Below are positions 1 to 8,933 of a stretch of DNA of 54,531 nt, one piece after another (positions within the stretch are counted from its first letter, which is position 1; every line of letters begins with the position of its first letter). The notes beneath the pieces are model-generated. The model made no database searches and was not told where the DNA came from. It worked only from the letters and a program-made list of their open reading frames with translations. The position numbers were made by a program, and so were the translations under genes. Source of the DNA: Cytophagaceae bacterium (GTDB taxonomy: Bacteria > Bacteroidota > Bacteroidia > Cytophagales > Cytophagaceae). The stretch covers positions 1 to 54,531 of the forward strand of contig JALONH010000019.1 of the NCBI GenBank assembly GCA_025455005.1, given 5' to 3'.

Positions 1-2120
1 GTTGTTACGAATCTCAGTATTTCAAAGAATGAAAGCAAATCACAACATAATGTGTTATTCTTAACAGAACCATTTAGTTGTTACGAATCTCAGTATTTCA
101 AAGAATGAAAGCAAATCACAACTATAGTCAAGCAGGCAGAATAGCATATCTTGTTGTTACGAATCTCAGTATTTCAAAGAATGAAAGCAAATCACAACCT
201 TTGGAAGAAGCTAAAAAGCTTTATCCAAGTTGTTACGAATCTCAGTATTTCAAAGAATGAAAGCAAATCACAACACCGGCATTATCATTGTCAATATCAG
301 CCTGGTTGTTACGAATCTCAGTATTTCAAAGAATGAAAGCAAATCACAACACATCAACTAATTGACCATTTGCAGGATTGGTTGTTACGAATCTCAGTAT
401 TTCAAAGAATGAAAGCAAATCACAACATATATAACACCCATGGCAAAAGCAAAAGAAGTTGTTACGAATCTCAGTATTTCAAAGAATGAAAGCAAATCAC
501 AACTACGTGAATGGGAACAATCAAGCGGACCTGTTGTTACGAATCTCAGTATTTCAAAGAATGAAAGCAAATCACAACCTGTAGAATCCTCCATGCTGAG
601 CATCTCCAGTTGTTACGAATCTCAGTATTTCAAAGAATGAAAGCAAATCACAACCTTAAAACCAACCACCCTTTAACCCCTTACGTTGTTACGAATCTCA
701 GTATTTCAAAGAATGAAAGCAAATCACAACAATGTCACCTGTCTTTATGTTAGCTAAGTGTTGTTACGAATCTCAGTATTTCAAAGAATGAAAGCAAATC
801 ACAACTAATGATCGGTGTAGTGATTCCAAATAACTGTTGTTACGAATCTCAGTATTTCAAAGAATGAAAGCAAATCACAACATACTTCCGGTACGCGATC
901 ATTTAATGTGGTTGTTACGAATCTCAGTATTTCAAAGAATGAAAGCAAATCACAACGCAGTTGACGCCGTTAATCCTGATGCCTCGTTGTTACGAATCTC
1001 AGTATTTCAAAGAATGAAAGCAAATCACAACGTCATATTTGCAGAGGTAGCCGAACCTTTAGTTGTTACGAATCTCAGTATTTCAAAGAATGAAAGCAAA
1101 TCACAACTCGGCAAATGACGACAAAACAGATTTCCAAGTTGTTACGAATCTCAGTATTTCAAAGAATGAAAGCAAATCACAACGCAGTTGACGCCGTTAA
1201 TCCTGATGCCTCAGTTGTTACGAATCTCAGTATTTCAAAGAATGAAAGCAAATCACAACTTTGATTTATATTTAACCACACTCCAATTAGTTGTTACGAA
1301 TCTCAGTATTTCAAAGAATGAAAGCAAATCACAACGGGTTATGAAAATAGGTAAAAATATAAGCTGTTGTTACGAATCTCAGTATTTCAAAGAATGAAAG
1401 CAAATCACAACGGACATGAACGGCACAAGTGTTCCTGCACTGTTGTTACGAATCTCAGTATTTCAAAGAATGAAAGCAAATCACAACGGATGATCGTTTC
1501 CCCCTACTATTCATAGGTTGTTACGAATCTCAGTATTTCAAAGAATGAAAGCAAATCACAACCCTACCTCAGCTGTAGCATCATTCCCACCGGTTGTTAC
1601 GAATCTCAGTATTTCAAAGAATGAAAGCAAATCACAACACTGAAAGTGATCGTTGACGGTGTTACCGTGTTGTTACGAATCTCAGTATTTCAAAGAATGA
1701 AAGCAAATCACAACTTACACATCAATATTGTACAATTAAATAGTTGTTACGAATCTCAGTATTTCAAAGAATGAAAGCAAATCACAACAATGGAACAATT
1801 GTAACATTAACTAAGTCGTTGTTACGAATCTCAGTATTTCAAAGAATGAAAGCAAATCACAACTTTTGTATTATCCGTTGTATCGAAATAATCGTTGTTA
1901 CGAATCTCAGTATTTCAAAGAATGAAAGCAAATCACAACACACCAACTATTGAAGTATGGTAAACAATAGTTGTTACGAATCTCAGTATTTCAAAGAATG
2001 AAAGCAAATCACAACGCCCATGATGGAACACCACCGTTGGTACCGTTGTTACGAATCTCAGTATTTCAAAGAATGAAAGCAAATCACAACAGCCATTTGT
2101 TTACTTCATCAATTGCAACA

Positions 2121-2171
2121 GTTGTTACGAATCTCAGTATTGTATTTCAAAGAATGAAAGCAAATCACAAC
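2121..2171. repeat. Aberrant CRISPR repeat with a 5-bp tandem duplication
   Basis: This repeat copy is 51 nt instead of 46 because GTATT is duplicated in tandem after repeat position 21. It directly follows the spacer at 2091-2120, which occurs a second time at 3915-3944. Such an insertion would change the crRNA repeat stem that pairs with tracrRNA, so maturation of the adjoining crRNA may be impaired. Confidence 0.9.
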
Positions 2172-2854
2172 GGTAAGGCTATCGACCAAGAAGCCAAAGA
2201 AGTTGTTACGAATCTCAGTATTTCAAAGAATGAAAGCAAATCACAACGCCATCATGGAATTTACAAAGTCTGTAGGTGTTGTTACGAATCTCAGTATTTC
2301 AAAGAATGAAAGCAAATCACAACTAATTCAAAATCATCTACATCTAAACCGTCGTTGTTACGAATCTCAGTATTTCAAAGAATGAAAGCAAATCACAACT
2401 GTAACTAACTGAGTTGCTACAAGCCTTTGGTTGTTACGAATCTCAGTATTTCAAAGAATGAAAGCAAATCACAACTAAGTTAAAGTGGAGAATTAAGGAC
2501 ACGCGTTGTTACGAATCTCAGTATTTCAAAGAATGAAAGCAAATCACAACGAACTGATCAACTTCCGGCGCAAAATTTAAGTTGTTACGAATCTCAGTAT
2601 TTCAAAGAATGAAAGCAAATCACAACTTACGATCCGCTTTTACCTTTAAGTAAATAGTTGTTACGAATCTCAGTATTTCAAAGAATGAAAGCAAATCACA
2701 ACCTTGCATATTCATATGCTCAAAGTCATATGGTTGTTACGAATCTCAGTATTTCAAAGAATGAAAGCAAATCACAACTACTCCATAATATTCATAATAG
2801 CATGGTGCGTTGTTACGAATCTCAGTATTTCAAAGAATGAAAGCAAATCACAAC

Positions 2855-2884
2855 TAAAAAAAGGGGGTTTCCCCCCTCTATTTA
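2855..2884 (-). terminator. Spacer that carries an intrinsic-terminator sequence on the crRNA strand
   Basis: Read on the minus strand this spacer contains GGGGGGAAACCCCC followed by seven T. That is a five-pair all-G:C stem closed by a GAAA-type loop and then a T tract, the form of a rho-independent terminator. It was presumably captured from a phage or plasmid terminator. Whether it stops transcription of the array is unknown. Confidence 0.6.
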
Positions 2885-3944
2885 GTTGTTACGAATCTCA
2901 GTATTTCAAAGAATGAAAGCAAATCACAACCCATAAGGACTTTGGCTATTATCATCTACAGTTGTTACGAATCTCAGTATTTCAAAGAATGAAAGCAAAT
3001 CACAACTTAACCTCTTGGGCTACGCTAGTGGCTTTCGTTGTTACGAATCTCAGTATTTCAAAGAATGAAAGCAAATCACAACATGGTGAACATTCGGCCC
3101 AAATGGTTCAAGAGTTGTTACGAATCTCAGTATTTCAAAGAATGAAAGCAAATCACAACCATAACTATTCATTTTGTCAGGTTCTAACGTTGTTACGAAT
3201 CTCAGTATTTCAAAGAATGAAAGCAAATCACAACATATTAGCCATAGCTTGAGCATACTGAATAGTTGTTACGAATCTCAGTATTTCAAAGAATGAAAGC
3301 AAATCACAACCCTATCCCAATCGTCACGTTTAGAATCTTGTTGTTACGAATCTCAGTATTTCAAAGAATGAAAGCAAATCACAACATTGAGGGCATCGGA
3401 GATTTGTTCCGGGAGGTTGTTACGAAACTCAGTATTTCAAAGAATGAAAGCAAATCACAACGCTCTCAGTACAACGGTTATGATGAAAAAGTTGTTACGA
3501 ATCTCAGTATTTCAAAGAATGAAAGCAAATCACAACGGTTGGATATCACCAACAGGCATTCCAATAGTTGTTACGAATCTCAGTATTTCAAAGAATGAAA
3601 GCAAATCACAACCCTTTAGTGATTTTGTAACCTACTATACGGTTGTTACGAATCTCAGTATTTCAAAGAATGAAAGCAAATCACAACTACTGACTATAAC
3701 ACGTGCTATAAGCAAGTGTTGTTACGAATCTCAGTATTTCAAAGAATGAAAGCAAATCACAACTTTCCAATACCTTTACTACAAAATATTTTGTTGTTAC
3801 GAATCTCAGTATTTCAAAGAATGAAAGCAAATCACAACTAGCCCCATTTGTTTTTTCAGCCATTCGCCGTTGTTACGAATCTCAGTATTTCAAAGAATGA
3901 AAGCAAATCACAACAGCCATTTGTTTACTTCATCAATTGCAACA

Positions 3945-3977
3945 GTTGTTACGAATCTCAGTATTTAAATTAAAAGA
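3945..3977. repeat. Truncated CRISPR repeat (22 nt) plus an 11-nt remnant
   Basis: The repeat starting at 3945 keeps only its first 22 nt, is followed by 11 unrelated AT-rich bases, and the next full repeat begins at 3978. It follows the second copy of the duplicated spacer (3915-3944). The break falls at the same repeat position as the GTATT duplication in the copy at 2121-2171. Confidence 0.9.
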
Positions 3978-5913
3978 GTTGTTACGAATCTCAGTATTTC
4001 AAAGAATGAAAGCAAATCACAACTAAGCCTATAGAGTATTACTCGGCTATCGAGTTGTTACGAATCTCAGTATTTCAAAGAATGAAAGCAAATCACAACT
4101 GAACGCATACTACCACTATTAAGAACTTCGTTGTTACGAATCTCAGTATTTCAAAGAATGAAAGCAAATCACAACGTTCAAACGGTTGCATATTTATTTG
4201 TTAATGTTGTTACGAATCTCAGTATTTCAAAGAATGAAAGCAAATCACAACTGCGCTATGTCAACGCTTATAAAACCCAACGTTGTTACGAATCTCAGTA
4301 TTTCAAAGAATGAAAGCAAATCACAACCTTGTAGAAATCTGTTGGTTATCTATAGGGTTGTTACGAATCTCAGTATTTCAAAGAATGAAAGCAAATCACA
4401 ACCCTGTTGACGTGTCAACTCTTGTAACTTCAGTTGTTACGAATCTCAGTATTTCAAAGAATGAAAGCAAATCACAACGTTGTGCTCAATTGCAAATGCA
4501 ATTTTCTGTTGTTACGAATCTCAGTATTTCAAAGAATGAAAGCAAATCACAACTAATCAAAAAAAGGTTGCTTGTCTTGTCGGGTTGTTACGAATCTCAG
4601 TATTTCAAAGAATGAAAGCAAATCACAACATCTCAGATGTTTGGAATAAATACTGCGTAGTTGTTACGAATCTCAGTATTTCAAAGAATGAAAGCAAATC
4701 ACAACTTCAAACACAGAAGTTATCTTAGGTGCTACAGTTGTTACGAATCTCAGTATTTCAAAGAATGAAAGCAAATCACAACCACATTGGCAGACTTTTC
4801 TAAAGCTTTGTGTTGTTACGAATCTCAGTATTTCAAAGAATGAAAGCAAATCACAACGGTTTTCGACAACGGTAATTGAGCCTGCAAGTTGTTACGAATC
4901 TCAGTATTTCAAAGAATGAAAGCAAATCACAACGGTAGGCATTAGATACTGTATATCGTTCTCGTTGTTACGAATCTCAGTATTTCAAAGAATGAAAGCA
5001 AATCACAACACATTACATAAAGTAACTCCAAACATGGCGGTTGTTACGAATCTCAGTATTTCAAAGAATGAAAGCAAATCACAACAAGACCATCGAAACG
5101 TACACATACAAAGGGGTTGTTACGAATCTCAGTATTTCAAAGAATGAAAGCAAATCACAACCAATTACCGGCTGTTAATTCGAAATCGTAAGTTGTTACG
5201 AATCTCAGTATTTCAAAGAATGAAAGCAAATCACAACGAACGGGATGACGTGCCATACGACGATTTAGTTGTTACGAATCTCAGTATTTCAAAGAATGAA
5301 AGCAAATCACAACTTCTACGTTACGACATGAACGCATTACATCGTTGTTACGAATCTCAGTATTTCAAAGAATGAAAGCAAATCACAACTACTAAACGCT
5401 TTGTCCTTTTAGCATCACCGTTGTTACGAATCTCAGTATTTCAAAGAATGAAAGCAAATCACAACTGCTTAATTGTTCGGCATCTAAGCCTCTAAGGTTG
5501 TTACGAATCTCAGTATTTCAAAGAATGAAAGCAAATCACAACCTGTAGATGTGTCTACTCTAGTAACTTCACGTTGTTACGAATCTCAGTATTTCAAAGA
5601 ATGAAAGCAAATCACAACTTCTATTCGTGCTTGGTGTAGCAATGCTAGGTTGTTACGAATCTCAGTATTTCAAAGAATGAAAGCAAATCACAACCATCTT
5701 TCGTTGGTTTAGGATGGTTAGTATGTTGTTACGAATCTCAGTATTTCAAAGTATGAAAGCAAATCACAACCGTCATTCGTTGGCTTAGGATGGTTAGTAT
5801 GTTGTTACGAATCTCAGTATTTCAAAGTATGAAAGCAAATCAGGAATGGAGGTTCTAAAGCGTCGTTTCTTATATTCTATTTAGCTATTTTATTCAATCG
5901 CCTCTTCATTTCA

Positions 5914-6033
5914 ACAGAGAACCCGGAGGAAGGCACAGAGTTTCACCGAGGATTCGTTGAATATTACTTTCGCTCTGTATCTCTTTTTAATACTCTGTGA
6001 AACTCTGTGTTTTTCTCTGTGTTACTCTGTGGT
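5914..6033. repeat. Stem-loop-forming intergenic repeat, copy 1
   Basis: The left arm (5915-5950, containing CACAGAGTTTCACCGAG) is the imperfect reverse complement of the right arm (5993-6033, CTCTGTGAAACTCTGTG and onward), so the DNA could fold into a long imperfect hairpin with about 40-base arms. Bases 5914-5995 recur at 6179-6260 with only about five differences in 82. CTCTGTG/CACAGAG motifs repeat within the arms. No coding potential is convincing in this 560-bp gap between the array and the next gene. Confidence 0.7.
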
Positions 6034-6178
6034 TTTTCTTATTAAGCATATAATACATCCGTACATCATTTATTCGTGGTCCATTCCTTTCACCCTGTTT
6101 CAGTCTTCTGTTTCTCTTACTGTTTCTGTTTCTCACTATTCTATTCACTTAGTAAAGCGTTAGTGGCACTTGTATTAC

Positions 6179-6260
6179 ACAGAGAACCCGGAGGAAGGTA
6201 CAGAGGTTCACAGAGGGTTCGTTGAATATTACTTTCGCTCTGTATCTCTTTTTAATACTC
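6179..6260. repeat. Stem-loop-forming intergenic repeat, copy 2 (decayed right arm)
   Basis: This is a second copy of the 82-bp unit found at 5914-5995, 265 bp downstream and in the same orientation. The CTCTGTG-rich right arm that follows copy 1 is recognisable here only as a degraded version (about 6261-6310). The pyrimidine-rich stretch between the copies (6060-6150) shows nothing I can assign. Confidence 0.7.
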
Positions 6261-6405
6261 AGTTTAATTCTGTGATAAATGTACCCTCTATGTTTTTCTC
6301 TATACCACTCTCTTCGTTTTGTCCTACTTTTCCCAAAATGGGAAAAAATTGCTAGTAGACGCACTGAAATTTTTATTCTCTATACCCATCCCTTAGTTTC
6401 GCAGC

Positions 6406-8301
6406 ATGAAAGGAACCTCCATTTTTCTTCTATACTGTTTTTTATATACGAGTGTGTGGGCGCATGACGTTCTTCCGGATGCGGAAGTGGAACATCTGGC
6501 CCACCAACTCGAGCACTTAGAACAACACAATCAAACACAGTCCACACCGCAATGGCTACTGGATACTCGGTCTGCTGCGGTACAAGCGGCCTTTCCCTTA
6601 GACGCCAACACCCAACAACAACTTAGACAACGCTTGGCGGTCTTTCAACGGCACCATCCTTCCATTCGCTTATATGTATTAGTCAGTTATATCGTCGTAC
6701 ATACGATTCAAGAAAGTCGCTTATACGATTGGGCGCAAGCAAAAGGACACCCCCTATCCATAGACAATTCCGAAGCGTACACAGCGGATCAAACCCAAGC
6801 TATACTCGACCACTGGAAGCCGGCGGAGGAAGATAGGGACGAGGAAGATAAAGTACTGTTGCTGCATTACCAACAGGTTTTGTCGGGAGCGGCTTGTTAT
6901 TGGAAAGTACACTATGGAGTAGATGTACGCTTTACAAGTGATTTTAATCAACGCTTTAGCAGTTCCTTGCGTTTAGTGGCAGACAATGCCACCATAGCCG
7001 TAAATCCTACGAATCATATATATACGAATATCCAACGGGTAGATGCCGCTATTGATAATCCGGCAGCTGCGGCTAGTAAATATAAAATTCAAACCTATAT
7101 CGGCGATACCTTAATGACCTTGAATAAGGTGTATATACCGACACATATGAACCACGATCCTATTTTTTCTTTTATCCCTACCGACAGTTCAACCGCTTTT
7201 GTCAACATTAAATTAAAAATCGTTAGTGCTCAGCATAAATCCGGAGTCTTCTATCCCGCTACAGGCTATTTGAAACTAGATAAGAACAGACGCATAACCC
7301 TGGATGTCGACAGCTTGGAAGAAGGGAAATACCAAATTCAATGTGAAGGAAGTAATTCTTGTCTAGTTAATTATTTTTATGTGAGAAAGAAGAAACACGA
7401 CTTTGCTTGTAAGTTCTGCGGTAGAGATTTAACTATTACAAATTCGTTTATAAAAACTATTAACAGAAATATATTGTTTTTTGAAAACTATCCATTACAA
7501 CTTTTAGTAATTAATGCTTACTTAAAAAAATATAATTTAAATAGCTGTAAAGGTATTTCACATATTTTATCACAAATAATAGTTGAAACAAAATATCTAA
7601 AAGTATTTGAAGAAGATATGACCTATAGTTTACCTAATATGTTAACAACATTCCGAGACAAGTCTACAGTACAGGATATTTTTTTTAAACAAAGTTTTTG
7701 GGACAACAAACAGTATCTTCGTTATGTTGCCTCCAGCGAAACCTACATAAAAGTAGATACGAATCGTACTGTAAAAGGACAATATGTTAGTTCCAACAGT
7801 AAAAATTATTATTATAAATTCGATAATACTAAATACGTTACCATTTGTGATGCCTTTAATTTTAAAAAGGGGAAAGGGGATTTTAATAAATATAGTTTTA
7901 GTACTGGTCAAAAAGAAGAAAATAAAAAACGATTATTTTCATTAGTGTATTCTAATAAATATGGAAATGGCGACACGACAAGTGAAGACGGATATAAATA
8001 CGCCGGAAAAGGTTTAATCCATTTGACCTGGAAAGAAAATTATATAAAGTATTCCAGACTAGCCAATGCTGAATTTCAAACTTCTTACGATTGGGAAAAA
8101 CACCCGGAGGAAATTAAAAACAATCCTACAGCAATTGTACATTCCGGATTAGTATTTCTTAAAGACAAATTAAATTTCCCTGAACTACATAACAAGACCT
8201 GCGCTGAAGTAAGCCAACTTGTGAACGGAGGTAACAATGGAGCCTCAGAACGTTTAAATTATTTTACAATTATTAATAATCTGCTATTATGTTACAAGTA
8301 A
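6406..8301 (+). CDS. Secreted GH19-like (chitinase/muramidase fold) protein, candidate antibacterial effector
   Basis: A 631-residue protein with an N-terminal signal peptide (hydrophobic to about residue 18, then AHDVLP). Residues 30-330 are not recognised. A CKFCGRD motif (Cys335, Cys338) precedes a C-terminal GH19-like domain, about residues 345-631. It shows the family pattern: Glu394 in SQIIVETKYLK and Glu403 in FEEDMTYS match the two catalytic glutamates of HESGGF...ENLNYS endolysins, and YKYAGKGLIHLTW (from residue 530) matches the conserved YxGRGxIQLT core. Such domains cut chitin or peptidoglycan; with no other chitin gene nearby, peptidoglycan is the likelier substrate (inference). 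Base composition drops within the gene: 30 of 60 bases are G/C at 6481-6540 but only 11 of 60 at 7441-7500. The AT-rich part continues into the next gene, which overlaps by 13 bp. That is the layout of a polymorphic toxin with a swapped C-terminal domain. GH19-like assignment is fairly sure, effector role is inference. Confidence 0.75.
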   Translation: MKGTSIFLLYCFLYTSVWAHDVLPDAEVEHLAHQLEHLEQHNQTQSTPQWLLDTRSAAVQAAFPLDANTQQQLRQRLAVFQRHHPSIRLYVLVSYIVVHTIQESRLYDWAQAKGHPLSIDNSEAYTADQTQAILDHWKPAEEDRDEEDKVLLLHYQQVLSGAACYWKVHYGVDVRFTSDFNQRFSSSLRLVADNATIAVNPTNHIYTNIQRVDAAIDNPAAAASKYKIQTYIGDTLMTLNKVYIPTHMNHDPIFSFIPTDSSTAFVNIKLKIVSAQHKSGVFYPATGYLKLDKNRRITLDVDSLEEGKYQIQCEGSNSCLVNYFYVRKKKHDFACKFCGRDLTITNSFIKTINRNILFFENYPLQLLVINAYLKKYNLNSCKGISHILSQIIVETKYLKVFEEDMTYSLPNMLTTFRDKSTVQDIFFKQSFWDNKQYLRYVASSETYIKVDTNRTVKGQYVSSNSKNYYYKFDNTKYVTICDAFNFKKGKGDFNKYSFSTGQKEENKKRLFSLVYSNKYGNGDTTSEDGYKYAGKGLIHLTWKENYIKYSRLANAEFQTSYDWEKHPEEIKNNPTAIVHSGLVFLKDKLNFPELHNKTCAEVSQLVNGGNNGASERLNYFTIINNLLLCYK

Positions 8302-8918
8302 TACTATTTTTAACTTCAATTTTAAATCAAGAGTCAGATTCTATATGTAATAGAAAGCAATCCGAATCGATTTCTAATATCCTAGCTGACGATACTACTA
8401 TTTGTTATCCTAAAGGTTATTATTTGAATAATGCTGATTTTTTTGATCCAAATTCAAATGATATAGAAGATATTTTACAAACGTATCGTAAAAATAATTT
8501 ACAACAAGGGGATACTTTACTATTGGGAATTTATATAAGGGACAATACTAAAAAAATTATAAGTTCTCGTATTTACAATAACGTATACACACCTAGTTTT
8601 GACCCATTTAAAGATTATAATTATTATAAATCAATAGGTTTAGATTCCATTTATGAAATTTTTCATGAAGTATATTCCTCTACTTTGATTTATAACGATA
8701 CTATAACCATAATGATTCAATCAAATGTTGCGGTACATTTAACGTTTGATTTTACGTTTGATAGTACTATCAATGAGTATACGGCTACAGATTACCGCTA
8801 TATATATGAAGGGTACAAAGGAAAAGTATTACAAGATCGCCGTATCCCATTAGGTCGAACAATGCAGTTACACGAATTCAATATTCTGGAATATTATCTA
8901 AAACATACCGGTGATTGA
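8289..8918 (+). CDS. Hypothetical protein, candidate immunity protein for the GH19-like effector
   Basis: A 209-residue protein that I do not recognise. Its ATG lies 13 bp inside the end of the preceding gene, so the two are probably translationally coupled. The first 15 residues are hydrophobic (MLQVILFLTSIL), which could be a weak signal peptide and would place the protein in the periplasm, where peptidoglycan is attacked. The gene is strongly AT-rich (15 of 60 bases G/C at 8461-8520), like the C-terminal half of the upstream gene and unlike the AsmA gene that follows. Size, overlap and composition fit an immunity protein, but there is no motif evidence. Confidence 0.65.
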   Translation: MLQVILFLTSILNQESDSICNRKQSESISNILADDTTICYPKGYYLNNADFFDPNSNDIEDILQTYRKNNLQQGDTLLLGIYIRDNTKKIISSRIYNNVYTPSFDPFKDYNYYKSIGLDSIYEIFHEVYSSTLIYNDTITIMIQSNVAVHLTFDFTFDSTINEYTATDYRYIYEGYKGKVLQDRRIPLGRTMQLHEFNILEYYLKHTGD

Positions 8919-8933
8919 AAATTTAGTTTATAC

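Larger units (their letters stand above)
1..5842 (-). CRISPR. Type II-C-like CRISPR array, 78 repeat copies, 76 spacers, truncated at the left edge
   Basis: A 46-nt repeat that begins GTTGTTACGAATC and ends GCAAATCACAAC recurs every 75-77 nt. I count 78 copies (first at 1, last at 5801) separated by 76 spacers of 28-31 nt plus one 11-nt remnant. Almost all copies are identical; exceptions are at 2121 (5-bp insertion), 3416 (T to A at repeat position 12), 3945 (truncated to 22 nt), 5725 and 5801 (A to T at position 28; the last copy also lacks its final four bases). The repeat ends are a 5-bp inverted repeat. Its reverse complement begins GTTGTGATTTGCTTTCA, the start I associate with Bacteroidota type II-C (Cas9) repeats, and 46 nt fits that class. 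The crRNA strand is therefore inferred to be minus. Degenerate repeats sit at the right, so new spacers are probably added at the left, beyond the window, where cas genes would be expected. No cas gene or tracrRNA anti-repeat is visible here. Confidence 0.97.

Noticed and set aside
2551-2580. Self-targeting: the spacer shares 16 bases (CTTCCGGCGCAAAATT) with sucA at 28932-28947
   Set aside because: The match covers only half of the spacer and, on the inferred crRNA strand, the end away from the seed; a chance match of this size is possible with so many spacers.
78-5375. Many open frames of 60-120 codons within the array
   Set aside because: They are read through the CRISPR repeat (recurring VVTNLSISKNESKSQ and LRISVFQRMKANHN) and are not genes.
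1-5842. Type VI-B (Cas13b) array, because repeat ends GTTG...CAAC look similar
   Set aside because: Type VI-B repeats are 36 nt; this one is 46 nt and its reverse complement has the start of Bacteroidota type II-C repeats.
5957-6467. Short open frames between the array and the GH19-like gene
   Set aside because: They lie in the hairpin repeats and pyrimidine-rich DNA, overlap each other on both strands and have no recognisable product.
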